This document shows positions 32,841 through 41,802 of a DNA stretch of 64,000 bases, piece by piece. Position numbers and translations under genes: made by a program. The stretch covers positions 1 to 64,000 of the forward strand of contig CALRLF020000008.1 of assembly GCA_943368475.1 (NCBI GenBank), in the 5' to 3' direction. The notes beneath the pieces were generated by a model. That model worked only from the letters and a program-made list of their open reading frames with translations, searched no databases and had not been told where the DNA came from. The DNA is from UBA1930 sp943368475 (GTDB lineage Bacteria > Bacteroidota > Bacteroidia > Chitinophagales > Chitinophagaceae). The stretch's first letter is position 1. Every line of letters starts with the position of its first letter.

Positions 32841-33497
32841 TTAATGAATTACTGTGCCATGAAAAACCAATCCCCAAATTAGTACTGCACCAAAACCAAT
32901 TAATATCAGTCCTGATATTTTATTAATGATATGAATATTATGTGGCGTAAGCTTTGAACGAATTTTTCCTGCCAGTAAAACCTTGGCAATATCTGTGGCT
33001 AAAACAAATCCTAAGCAAATAGTATAAACAGTAATTAAATAACGAGTAGGATGCAATTGTTCAGCAGCCTGGGTATGAATTTTTGCTGTGGCAGCTAACC
33101 AAAAAATAAATACACCGGGGTTTAACACATTCATAAAAAAACCCGATAAAAAAATACCAAACAATTCTCTTTTTTTAAACTGTTTATTGGGCAAGGTTTT
33201 TTCTTCTTTAAACTCAGCTTTTTTAAAAAATAAAGTATAAATACCAATGGCAATTAAAAAAATACTTCCTGTAACACCAATGGCAACTTTATTGTCTATG
33301 GCTTTTTGAAAAAGAGAGCTCAGTATATTACAAACCAATACCAACCCAATATCGCTGGCCGAAACTCCTGCTACAAAAGCATACCCACCTTTATGCCCAT
33401 TATTTAAACTTTGTTTAATAATAGCAAAAATGATTGGTCCCACCGAAATGGCCAATAGAAAACCCAGCGTTAACCCACTAATAATGGCTTCAATCAT
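32841..33497 (-). CDS. LysE-family translocator
   Basis: A 218-aa protein with six membrane helices in the LysE/RhtB order; GLTLGFLLAISVGPIIFAIIKQSLNNGHKGGYAFVAGVSASDIGL is the N-terminal signature, and FLSGFFMNVLNPGVFIFWLA matches the central LysE block. It probably exports amino acids or related small amines. It is a single gene, and its ATG is ~18 bases from a TACTTTCG near-match to the -7 box on the minus strand. Confidence 0.87.
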   Translation of the reverse strand: MIEAIISGLTLGFLLAISVGPIIFAIIKQSLNNGHKGGYAFVAGVSASDIGLVLVCNILSSLFQKAIDNKVAIGVTGSIFLIAIGIYTLFFKKAEFKEEKTLPNKQFKKRELFGIFLSGFFMNVLNPGVFIFWLAATAKIHTQAAEQLHPTRYLITVYTICLGFVLATDIAKVLLAGKIRSKLTPHNIHIINKISGLILIGFGAVLIWGLVFHGTVIH

Positions 33498-33540
33498 TAC
33501 ACTATTTTAGCGATGCCGAAAGTAAGCTCTAAAATTAAAA

Positions 33541-33573
33541 AAACCTTGAAGTGTTGTATAAACTTCAAGGTTT
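33541..33573 (-). terminator. Terminator of the GH3-type gene
   Basis: Perfect 12-base arms AAACCTTGAAGT and ACTTCAAGGTTT enclose nine bases. On the minus strand a T-rich run follows. It lies 20 bases after the stop codon. Confidence 0.85.
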
Positions 33574-33593
33574 GCATTTCAGATTGTAAACTA

Positions 33594-35120
33594 TTACACC
33601 AATTGTTGTTTTAAAAATTGTTGCCAATCTTCGAGCATTTTACCTTTTAAAACTCGAGGAAACTTATGTTGTCCACCAATTTTACCTTTCGATTTCATAA
33701 AGTCCATAAACTGCTCTTCACTCAATACATCTAAAAAAACTTCTTTTAAAGCACTGATTCTTTCTACAGCATAATCATCGTTTAGTTCTTTTAGTTTGGT
33801 ATCTATTAATTGTGCCAACTGTATTGCGTCAACCTTATCATTACAGGCAACATACCAATGATGGGCAAAGAAGTTGCCATGTGGAATTCCTGCAACTGTA
33901 AATTCAGGAATACTGATATTCAACTCTTCGCTTACCAGTTGAATGGCGTGGTTCATGTTTTCTACACTTAAATGCTCGCCAACCAAACTTAAAAAGTGTT
34001 TGGTTCTTCCGGTAATTACCACTTCACAACGTTCTTTATCTACAAATTTGATGGTATCGCCAATTAAATAACGCCATGTACCTGCTGTGGTGCTTATGAG
34101 TAAAGCATAATCTTTTCCTTCTTCAACTTCATGAATCATTAATGCTTCAGGATTGGCAATCATTTCTCCATCGGCATCAAAATTTTTATCATCAAAAGGA
34201 ACAAATTCTAAAAAAATATGTTGATTGGTTACCAGCCTCATGCAATGAGCATTTTGCATATCCTGATAAGCAATAAAACCTTCACTAGCCAAGTAGGTTT
34301 CAATATAAGTAATAGGTTTACCTAAAAGTTTTTCAAACCCTTTTTTGTAGGGTTCAAAACTTACACCACCATGTACAAAAAATGCCAAGTTAGGCCACAT
34401 ATCATGTATGGTGTTCAGCTTATATTTCTCAATCACCATTTCCATGAGCATTTGAATCCATGCAGGTACACCAACAATAAATCCAATATCCCATTCAGGA
34501 GCTTTTTCTACAATTTCTTTTAGCTTTTTATTCCAATCTTTTTGTCTGGCAATTCTTTTACCCGGTTTATAAAATGGTTGAAACCAAAATGGGGCTTTCT
34601 TTTGTGTAATGCCACTTAAATCACCAGCATAATAACCAGCATTTTTTTGTAAATCTGTACTGCCACCCAATGTAAGCCAGCCTTTACCAATTGATTTTAC
34701 AGGAATACCCTCGTAGCTGCGTAAGCTGAGCAACTGTTTAATCATGACCATTTTATTGCCACGTAACAAATCGTTGGTAATAGGAATGTATTTGCTAGCT
34801 GCCTCACTTGTACCTGACGACAAAGCATAATATTTTATTTTGCCCGGCCAGCAAACATCTGGTTTACCTTCTAGTGTTTTATGCCACCATTGTTTGTAAA
34901 TGGAATTGTAATTAAATGTTGGAACCAATTCCTGAAATTTTTTGCCAGCATGTTTACTCATTAATATTTCATCGAAACGATATTGCTGACCAAACTCTGT
35001 AAAACGAGCTTTTCTCAATAGTTTTTTCAGCACATTAATTTGCTGACGTCGAGGATTGTTTTCGGGTAAACGTAAAGCTTTTGCAATCGTATTTGGAAGC
35101 TTGATGTCTATTATGGCCAT
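33594..35120 (-). CDS. GH3-family acyl-adenylating protein (GH3 auxin-responsive-promoter type)
   Basis: A 508-aa protein of the ANL-like adenylating superfamily, GH3 branch. ALSSGTSEAASKYIPIT is the A3 phosphate loop, GLNTIHDMWPNL-like and FVHGGVSFEPYKKGFEKLLG precede ETYLASEGFIAY, and WRYLIGDTIKF and VITGRTKHFLSLVGEHLS contain the Asp/Arg nucleotide-binding residues. It probably activates a carboxylic acid and couples it to an amine; bacterial substrates are unknown. Length is normal. A -7 box TATTTTTG at 35166-35173 would give a leader of ~40 bases. Confidence 0.85.
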   Translation of the reverse strand: MAIIDIKLPNTIAKALRLPENNPRRQQINVLKKLLRKARFTEFGQQYRFDEILMSKHAGKKFQELVPTFNYNSIYKQWWHKTLEGKPDVCWPGKIKYYALSSGTSEAASKYIPITNDLLRGNKMVMIKQLLSLRSYEGIPVKSIGKGWLTLGGSTDLQKNAGYYAGDLSGITQKKAPFWFQPFYKPGKRIARQKDWNKKLKEIVEKAPEWDIGFIVGVPAWIQMLMEMVIEKYKLNTIHDMWPNLAFFVHGGVSFEPYKKGFEKLLGKPITYIETYLASEGFIAYQDMQNAHCMRLVTNQHIFLEFVPFDDKNFDADGEMIANPEALMIHEVEEGKDYALLISTTAGTWRYLIGDTIKFVDKERCEVVITGRTKHFLSLVGEHLSVENMNHAIQLVSEELNISIPEFTVAGIPHGNFFAHHWYVACNDKVDAIQLAQLIDTKLKELNDDYAVERISALKEVFLDVLSEEQFMDFMKSKGKIGGQHKFPRVLKGKMLEDWQQFLKQQLV

Positions 35121-35165
35121 CGGATAGCTTTATGTTTTAGTAAATTGTATTTAATTAAAAGTAGA

Positions 35166-35173
35166 CAAAAATA
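35166..35173 (-). promoter_or_regulatory. -7 promoter box of the GH3-type gene
   Basis: TATTTTTG on the minus strand matches TAnnTTTG, 46 bases before the ATG at 35120. Confidence 0.45.
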
Positions 35174-35189
35174 CCTGTATTTCTTCAAT

Positions 35190-37139
35190 CTATTTACCTC
35201 CTAAATAACGGTAATTACGAAGTATAATTTTTATATCCTGCATCCAATCAAAATTTCTGGCATATACCATATCTAATTTGCTTAAACTTTCTTTATTTAA
35301 AGGGTGTTCAGTTTTGTAAGGAATTCCATAATGTGTAATTATAGGCTCTTGTAAAAGAGGTAGTTTTTTTTCGGGAACGATATAACCAACCCAGGTTTTT
35401 CTGCCAATTACAACTTTTATTATTTGTAATAAAAATGGAATTCCCTTTTTTACAAAAACCAAATGTATTGGATAAGTAAATAAAAACAAGATAGCCAAAC
35501 ATACATCCACCAAACGTTTCATTCTTCGCTGATACGGCTGGTTGAGCAGGTAGAAACCTTCGGCTGTTAAAGCTTCGCCAGAAGTTGCTTTAGAATCACT
35601 GCCAATAATACTATGGCTACCTTTTGCCATAAAACGATAGTTGATATTTTTGGGAAGCGTAACCAGCTGTTGAATAATTTGCTGATAGCTTAAGCTTCCT
35701 TCGCAAAAAATAACTTCTCTAATGCTTAAATGTTTTAATAGTTGATGTAGATTGGTTAAATCGCTAATGGCATTGCTTGTATCTCCATTCATTTTTATTC
35801 TGCCTAAAATTCTTTCTTCAAGCCCTGCCTGTTGCATAATATGCACAACAGCATTGTATTCTTTATCTGAACCAACAACAATGGTTTGCTGATATTTTTT
35901 TTCTTCAGAATCGTTTTCTTTCACCCATTTTAATTCAATTAATATCCATCTTACTAACGTAATCATTAAGCCTGCAGCAATACCTCCTGTTAAAACAATA
36001 CCCCGAGAAAATCTAAATTTTTCGGGTAATAAAGAGTAAACTGCAAGCAACACTATGATTGAGGAAAGTGAAGCTATGAAAGCTTTTGATGGCTTATATA
36101 ATTTATCGTACATGCCAGATAATGCCGCCACAATTAAAAAAATAAGTGTGAAAGATGGCATAATTATCATTAGTAAATTTTCACTGAAGCCACCACCATC
36201 TCTCACGTATTTTACCCAGTTTTTTTCTACCAGCCACAAGCTGGAGTAAACAACAGCTGCATCTATTAAAACCATACTCCATTTGGTAAGTAAACCACTC
36301 AATAATGAAACAATTGCCCTAAATCCAATTGCCAATTGTATTAAAAAACTAAATAAAAAAACTGTGCCTCCGCTATAATGTTTTTTTACAAAAATGCTCA
36401 TCGCCTGATAAAACATTCTCACATAATTCAAGCTGCCCCTTTTTGTACTTTCCCCTTTAAAATGAACGATACTGGTTTCGCTGAAATAATAATTTTTAAA
36501 TCCGGCTTTTTGTATGCGATAGCTTAAATCTACATCTTCGCCATACATAAAAAATGTATCGTCAAACCCTTGTACTTTTTCAAGTACAGGTTTACTAAGC
36601 ATCATAAATGCACCAGCCAAAACATCTACTTCATGGTTTTTATTTTCATCTAAATAACCCAACGCATATTTATTAAATATTGGCGATTTTGGGAAGAAAG
36701 AAGCCAATCCCACCAGCTTAAAAAAAGAAGTCATGGGCGATGGAAAAGAACGTTTGCTTTCTGGTAAAAAAATACCTTTTCCATCCAGCATTTTTACACC
36801 AATTGCACCACAGTTGGGTGTTTGCTCAAAAAAATAAATACATTTTGTAAAGCAATCTTCTGGTACAATAGTATCGGGATTTAAAAAGAGAATATGGTTG
36901 CCTTTAGCAATATCTAAAGCCTGATTATTGGCTTTGCCAAAGCCTACATTCTCTTTATTTACGATAAAATTAACGGTAGGAAATTTTGGTTGCAAATAAG
37001 CAATGCTACCATCGGTAGAAGCATTATCTACCACAATAATTTCGCCACGAATTGTTTGTAAAGCTTTTTGTGCAGCATGTAAACACTGTTCTAGAAAAAA
37101 CTGTACGTTGTAGTTTACTATAATTATCGATATATCCAT
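35190..37139 (-). CDS. GT2 glycosyltransferase fused to a degenerate polyprenyl-glycosylphosphotransferase
   Basis: A 649-aa fusion. Residues 1-~260 form a GT2 domain (SIIIVNYNVQFFLEQCLHAA, VVDNASTDGS, FLNPDTI, and MYGEDVDLSYRIQKAGF), like dTDP-rhamnosyltransferases. From ~270 to ~405 there are about five membrane helices, then a Rossmann-like CoA-binding domain (QTIVVGSDKEYNAVVHIMQQAG...IREVIFCEG), then YQRRMKRLVDVCLAILFLF. The catalytic KFRTM, DELPQ and GPRP blocks of the sugar-phosphate transferase are missing, but the tail DWMQDIKIILRNYRYLGG is preserved. The GT2 activity is likely; the C-terminal part is probably structural. Confidence 0.8.
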   Translation of the reverse strand: MDISIIIVNYNVQFFLEQCLHAAQKALQTIRGEIIVVDNASTDGSIAYLQPKFPTVNFIVNKENVGFGKANNQALDIAKGNHILFLNPDTIVPEDCFTKCIYFFEQTPNCGAIGVKMLDGKGIFLPESKRSFPSPMTSFFKLVGLASFFPKSPIFNKYALGYLDENKNHEVDVLAGAFMMLSKPVLEKVQGFDDTFFMYGEDVDLSYRIQKAGFKNYYFSETSIVHFKGESTKRGSLNYVRMFYQAMSIFVKKHYSGGTVFLFSFLIQLAIGFRAIVSLLSGLLTKWSMVLIDAAVVYSSLWLVEKNWVKYVRDGGGFSENLLMIIMPSFTLIFLIVAALSGMYDKLYKPSKAFIASLSSIIVLLAVYSLLPEKFRFSRGIVLTGGIAAGLMITLVRWILIELKWVKENDSEEKKYQQTIVVGSDKEYNAVVHIMQQAGLEERILGRIKMNGDTSNAISDLTNLHQLLKHLSIREVIFCEGSLSYQQIIQQLVTLPKNINYRFMAKGSHSIIGSDSKATSGEALTAEGFYLLNQPYQRRMKRLVDVCLAILFLFTYPIHLVFVKKGIPFLLQIIKVVIGRKTWVGYIVPEKKLPLLQEPIITHYGIPYKTEHPLNKESLSKLDMVYARNFDWMQDIKIILRNYRYLGGK

Positions 37140-37227
37140 TCAGTGGGCAAAACCGTTTATTTCAATTGGCAACATACTTTGTATTTGTGAAGTTGCCAAA
37201 AAACTCCTGAATGTAGCCTCTTGCAAG

Positions 37228-37235
37228 TATATTTG
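37228..37235 (+). promoter_or_regulatory. -7 promoter box, inositol monophosphatase gene
   Basis: TATATTTG fits TAnnTTTG and ends 4 bases before the ATG at 37240, predicting a leaderless or near-leaderless mRNA. CTG at 37207-37209 is 18 bases upstream. Confidence 0.5.
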
Positions 37236-37239
37236 CCAC

Positions 37240-38016
37240 ATGCTAAAAAACACGTTAATCAAAGCCACAGAAGCAGCTGGCGTAGTTATTAAAGAGTATT
37301 TCGACAAACAGTTTACCATTTCTAACAAAGAAGGAATTAATAATTTAGTTACTGAGGTAGATCATAAAAGTGAAGTAGCAATTTTTGAAGTAATCAAACA
37401 AAATTTCCCCAATCATTATATATTGAGTGAGGAAGCTGGTGAAATGGCTCAGGACAGTGAATACAAATGGATTATTGACCCCATTGATGGCACTGTAAAT
37501 TATGCTAACGGCATACCTATTTGTTGTGTAAGTATTGGATTAGAGAAGAATGGCAAAATGATTATGGGTGCGGTATATAATCCTTTTATTAACGAATTTT
37601 TCTTAGCAGAAAGAGGAGAAGGTGCTACTTTAAACAATAAAAAAATTCATGTTTCGGATAAAACAGAAGTCATCAAAAGCTGTTTGGTTACAGGGTTTCC
37701 TTACACGTATTTGGATATGCCCAATGGACCCTTGCAAGTGTTTGAAAAGTTTATAAGAAAAGGAGTTCCCGTTCGTAGATTAGGAAGTGCAGCAATTGAT
37801 TTATGTTGGGTTGCTGCAGGAAGATTTGATGGCTTTTATGAACATAAATTGAGTGCTTGGGATAGTGCTGCTGGTTTCATTATTGTTGAAGAAGCTGGTG
37901 GAAAAGTAACTGATTTAAGTGGAGCATATTATAATCCTTATCAACCAGGCATTATTGCAAGCAATGGTTTAATACATGATGAGTTGATGAAAGTGGTGAA
38001 TGGTGGAGATTTATAA
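37240..38016 (+). CDS. Inositol monophosphatase family protein
   Basis: A 258-aa lithium-sensitive phosphatase-fold enzyme. The metal-binding motifs are EEAGE (64-68), IDPIDGTVNYANG (79-91) and WDSAAGFIIVEEAGGKVTD. Such enzymes dephosphorylate inositol-1-phosphate or related sugar phosphates (SuhB-like), and some have other substrates such as 3'-phosphoadenosine-5'-phosphate. Its start codon is only a few bases from its promoter box, and thiL follows after 42 bases, so the two are probably co-transcribed. Confidence 0.9.
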   Translation: MLKNTLIKATEAAGVVIKEYFDKQFTISNKEGINNLVTEVDHKSEVAIFEVIKQNFPNHYILSEEAGEMAQDSEYKWIIDPIDGTVNYANGIPICCVSIGLEKNGKMIMGAVYNPFINEFFLAERGEGATLNNKKIHVSDKTEVIKSCLVTGFPYTYLDMPNGPLQVFEKFIRKGVPVRRLGSAAIDLCWVAAGRFDGFYEHKLSAWDSAAGFIIVEEAGGKVTDLSGAYYNPYQPGIIASNGLIHDELMKVVNGGDL

Positions 38017-38058
38017 GATTTTTTTTCATTTTTTAGAATAGTATAAAATAGCATTTGA

Positions 38059-39090
38059 ATGAGCGAAAGAACAGAAATAGCATCATTGGGAGAATTTGGT
38101 TTAATAGACCATTTGACCAAAAACTTTGAAATCAATAATGCATCTACATTATTGAGTATTGGTGATGATGCTGCAGTAATCGATCATTTTGGCAAACAAA
38201 CAGTAATTACTACTGATTTGTTGGTAGAAGGAATTCACTTCGATTTAATGTACACACCATTAAAACACTTAGGTTACAAAAGTGTAATTGTTAATTTGAG
38301 TGATGTGTATGCTATGAATGCAACGCCTACTCAAATAACCATGAGTATTGCATTTAGTAATCGTTTTAGCTTGGAAGCCTTGGATGAATTTTATGAAGGT
38401 GTTTATGCAGCTTGCGAAAAATATGGAGTTGATTTAGTGGGTGGCGATACAACTTCTTCTCAAAAAGGATTCATTATTTCTGTTACTGCAATTGGTGAAG
38501 TTGCTCCTGATAAATTTGTGAAAAGAAGCACTGCACAAAAAGGAGATTTAATTTGTGTAAGTGGCGATGTTGGAGCAGCATTTTTGGGTTTAACCATTAT
38601 GGAAAGAGAAAAGAAAATTTACTTAGAAAACCCACAAGTGCAACCTGATTTAGAAGGAGAAGATTATATTATAGGTCGATTGTTAAAGCCAGAAGCTAGA
38701 AAAGATATTATTGAATTTTTTGCCAGCAGTGAAATAACGCCTACGTCTATGATGGATGTAAGCGATGGAATAAGCAGCGAAGTTTTACACTTGTGCAAAC
38801 AAAGCAATTTGGGTTGCAGGGTATATGAAGATAAATTACCTATCGACGATAAATCGAGACAAGCAGCATTTAAGTTTGGATTAGACCCAACCGTTTGTGC
38901 ATTGAATGGTGGCGAAGATTATGAACTGATTTTTACCTTAAAACAAGAAGACTACGACAAGATTACATTAAATGAAGAGATAGCTGTAATTGGTTATATG
39001 GCAGAGATTGAAGAAGGTTGCAAAATAATTACCAAAGGTGGTAATACATTTGATATTACAGCACAAGGCTGGAATGCATTTACCAAATAA
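38059..39090 (+). CDS. thiL: Thiamine-monophosphate kinase
   Basis: A 343-aa AIR-synthase-superfamily kinase that phosphorylates thiamine monophosphate to thiamine pyrophosphate. GDDAAVIDHFG, TTDLLVEGIHFDLMYTPLKHLGYKSVIVNLSDVYAM, LVGGDTTSS, MMDVSDGISSEVLHLC and GGEDYELIFTL are all family signatures. It is the second gene after the inositol monophosphatase, and the S41 peptidase gene begins 18 bases later. Confidence 0.94.
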   Translation: MSERTEIASLGEFGLIDHLTKNFEINNASTLLSIGDDAAVIDHFGKQTVITTDLLVEGIHFDLMYTPLKHLGYKSVIVNLSDVYAMNATPTQITMSIAFSNRFSLEALDEFYEGVYAACEKYGVDLVGGDTTSSQKGFIISVTAIGEVAPDKFVKRSTAQKGDLICVSGDVGAAFLGLTIMEREKKIYLENPQVQPDLEGEDYIIGRLLKPEARKDIIEFFASSEITPTSMMDVSDGISSEVLHLCKQSNLGCRVYEDKLPIDDKSRQAAFKFGLDPTVCALNGGEDYELIFTLKQEDYDKITLNEEIAVIGYMAEIEEGCKIITKGGNTFDITAQGWNAFTK

Positions 39091-39108
39091 GCAAGGCAAA
39101 ATCTATTT

Positions 39109-40632
39109 ATGAAAATGAATACAGGCAAAATAAGAGGCATAAACCTATTGTGGTTTATGCCTCTTATTATTTTAGTAGCCTGTGTTTCGTCTAAACAAGC
39201 CAACTATACTTTCAATAACAAAAAAAGTGCAAATGACTTAAAGGAAGATGTTGTATTGCTGAAAAAAATTCTTGAAGCCAATCACCCCTCTTTGTATTGG
39301 TACACACCAAAAGATAGCATCGATTATTATTTTAATCAAACCATTAACAGTATTACCGATTCTTTAAGTGAAGTTGAGTTTAGAAATAAAGTGAGTGCAG
39401 CTGTTAGCAAAATTCGTTGTGGGCATACTGGAGTTCGTTTTTCAAAAGATTTTATAAAAGAACAAGATAAACATCGTTATCCTCAATTTCCATTATACTT
39501 TAAAGTTTGGGATGATAGTTTGGTAGTTTTAGCAAGTGCACACCCTAAAGACAGTATTTTTAAAAGAGGAACAATTGTTACTGCTATCAATGGTAAAAGC
39601 AACAGGGTATTGTTAAATACTATGTTCAATGTAATTAACACCGATGGCTATAGCGATAATCATAAAAACCAAATTTTAAGCAACAATTTTGCAGGCTGGT
39701 ATAAAAATATTTTTGGGTTAGATAGTACTTATACAATTGACTATATAGATCCCAATGGTACAAAGGCAATTGCTGTAATTAAAAATTTTAGTCCTGTAAA
39801 AGATACAACCACAAAGAAAAAAAATATTCAGCCAACAGTTGTAACTGCACCCAAAAAACCCACACGAAAACAAGTTAGACAAGCTCGTTTATTGGCTAAA
39901 CGAAGCATGCAAATAGATACTAGTATTAATACTGCTTATATACGATTAACTACTTTTAGTGGTAGTAAACTGAGAAAATTTTTCAGACAATCATTTGCTG
40001 AAGTCAAAGGGAAAAAAATTACTAATGTGGTGATTGATTTAAGGGAAAATGGAGGAGGAAGTGTTGCCTTATCTACGAAGCTCACTAAGTATTTAGCCAA
40101 TAAACCATTTAAAAATGGAGATAGTGTTTTTGCAATCAGCAGAACCTTTCCTTACAAAAGGTATATTAAAGATTGGTGGATGTATTGGTTTCCTATGAAT
40201 TTTTTATCGCACAAAGAAGCCGATGGAAATATTCATTTTCGTAGATATGAAAAACACTATTATCAGCCACAGAAAAAAAACCATTTCGATGGAAATATTT
40301 ATTTAATACAAGGTGGTATTACATTCTCAGCATCTACCATGTTTATTGGGGCACTAAAAGGTCAAAGCAATGTAACAGTTGTTGGAGAAGAAAGTGGTGG
40401 TGGTTATTATGGCAATACTGCCATGCATTTACCTACTATTGTTTTACCAAATAGCAAGTTGAGGGTTATATTACCCATGTATCGTTTGGTAATGGATAAA
40501 AACAGGCCTAAAGGGCATGGAATTATACCTGACGTAAGTATTCCACCATCTTCAATTGCGATAAAAAAAGGAATCGATATTAAATTGCAAAAAGTAAGAG
40601 AGTTGATTTTGCAGAGAAAGAAAAATAGTTAG
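39109..40632 (+). CDS. S41-family peptidase lipoprotein
   Basis: A 507-aa lipoprotein with lipobox ILVAC (Cys25). A helical N-terminal region (ANDLKEDVVLLKKILEANHPSLYWY) leads to a PDZ-like region (KRGTIVTAINGKS) and the S41 core: NVVIDLRENGGGSVALS, GGITFSASTMFIGALKG with candidate nucleophile in SAST, and VVGEESGGGYYG. It probably processes peptides in the periplasm. The first ~20 codons form a perfect 17-base inverted repeat (39129-39168). It is the third gene of the 37240-40632 run. Confidence 0.85.
   Translation: MKMNTGKIRGINLLWFMPLIILVACVSSKQANYTFNNKKSANDLKEDVVLLKKILEANHPSLYWYTPKDSIDYYFNQTINSITDSLSEVEFRNKVSAAVSKIRCGHTGVRFSKDFIKEQDKHRYPQFPLYFKVWDDSLVVLASAHPKDSIFKRGTIVTAINGKSNRVLLNTMFNVINTDGYSDNHKNQILSNNFAGWYKNIFGLDSTYTIDYIDPNGTKAIAVIKNFSPVKDTTTKKKNIQPTVVTAPKKPTRKQVRQARLLAKRSMQIDTSINTAYIRLTTFSGSKLRKFFRQSFAEVKGKKITNVVIDLRENGGGSVALSTKLTKYLANKPFKNGDSVFAISRTFPYKRYIKDWWMYWFPMNFLSHKEADGNIHFRRYEKHYYQPQKKNHFDGNIYLIQGGITFSASTMFIGALKGQSNVTVVGEESGGGYYGNTAMHLPTIVLPNSKLRVILPMYRLVMDKNRPKGHGIIPDVSIPPSSIAIKKGIDIKLQKVRELILQRKKNS
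39129..39168 (+). other. Perfect hairpin inside the signal-peptide region
   Basis: Perfect 17-base arms AATAAGAGGCATAAACC (39129-39145) and GGTTTATGCCTCTTATT (39152-39168) enclose TATTGT. The structure begins 20 bases after the S41 ATG and lies 39 bases after the thiL stop. It may be a thiL terminator or attenuator, or a translation-control hairpin, while also encoding the membrane-inserted part of the lipoprotein signal. Confidence 0.75.
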
Positions 40633-40725
40633 AAGTTTTATGAACTGAGCAATTGTACTACTATCAACTTCAGTGGCGTCGTTTTAAATCCTGCTTATTG
40701 CAGGGCACTCTTCAACAGCATAACT

Positions 40726-41799
40726 TTATTCGGCAATTATCCATTCAACAAAATCAGCTCTGTATCCTTTTTCAATCATTCCCAATTCATCATCTAATCC
40801 TAATACTTTAGCAGGGTATAAGCTACACATTCTAAAAGCCTCTTCTAATTCAATACCACAATGGTTTACCAAATTGTATACAGCTTTTTCCATGCTCAAA
40901 GCACTGCCACTTAAAATATTGTTGCTCTCATATTTATTGCCAACTAAATTGTGTTGGTAATAACCACTTGTTGTAGTTGTAACAGCATCGGTAATTACAA
41001 ATAATCTTTCTTTTAATATTTTTTTTGCAATTTGTATTGCAGCAAAATCTACATGGTATCCATCGGGAATAATACTTGCCATTACATTGGCATGATTAAA
41101 AACTGCACCAACCATCCCTGGTTCTCTATGTTGTAATGCACTCATAGCATTATATAAATGTGTAACAGTTGTGATGCCATTATCGAAGCTTACTGTAGCT
41201 TGTTCGTAAGTTGCATTGCTGTGACCAGCAGAAACAATTACATTGTATGATTGAATTAACGTAATAATTTCTTTACTGCACACTTCTGGAGCAAGTGTAA
41301 TTATTTTAATTACGCCTTTACCGTATTCTAAAAGCTCTGTTACTTCATCAATTGTTGGTGAATGAATGAGAGATGCAACATGAGCACCTCTTTTTTCTAT
41401 ATTAATCCATGGACCTTCAATATGTAAACCCAAACAACCTTTACCACCTTGTTGCCAATATGTTTTTACTGCATCTATACAACTAAAAATAACTTCGTAA
41501 GTATTGGTGGCAACTGTTGGTAAAAAGTAATGTGTTTTACCTTGTAAGCAGTAGTTATATAAATTTTCTAAAGCATCTTTCATTGGATAAACTGAAAATA
41601 ATTTTTCAGCAGCACCATAAATTTGAATATCAATAAATGCAGGAATTAAGCAATTGAAATGCTGTGTTGCTGGTACTAAAATTTTTGCAGTAGGAGTTAC
41701 GTCAGCAATCCATCCATTATTTACCACAATTGCATGATTGTATAACCACACTTCTCCAGTGAAAATTTTATCCGCAGTATAAATACCATCTGTAATCAT
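40726..41799 (-). CDS. nagA: N-acetylglucosamine-6-phosphate deacetylase
   Basis: A 357-aa amidohydrolase that removes acetate from GlcNAc-6-phosphate, feeding amino-sugar recycling. Key motifs are LGLHIEGPWIN, APEVCSKE, VSAGHSNATYEQA, THLYNAMSALQHREPGMVGAV, IIPDGYHVD and FVITDAVTT. The usual N-terminal metal HxH is not seen, as is common in NagA. Its start is 3 bases after the stop of the omega-amidase gene, so it is the second gene of a minus-strand operon. Confidence 0.92.
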   Translation of the reverse strand: MITDGIYTADKIFTGEVWLYNHAIVVNNGWIADVTPTAKILVPATQHFNCLIPAFIDIQIYGAAEKLFSVYPMKDALENLYNYCLQGKTHYFLPTVATNTYEVIFSCIDAVKTYWQQGGKGCLGLHIEGPWINIEKRGAHVASLIHSPTIDEVTELLEYGKGVIKIITLAPEVCSKEIITLIQSYNVIVSAGHSNATYEQATVSFDNGITTVTHLYNAMSALQHREPGMVGAVFNHANVMASIIPDGYHVDFAAIQIAKKILKERLFVITDAVTTTTSGYYQHNLVGNKYESNNILSGSALSMEKAVYNLVNHCGIELEEAFRMCSLYPAKVLGLDDELGMIEKGYRADFVEWIIAE

Positions 41800-41802
41800 G
41801 AT

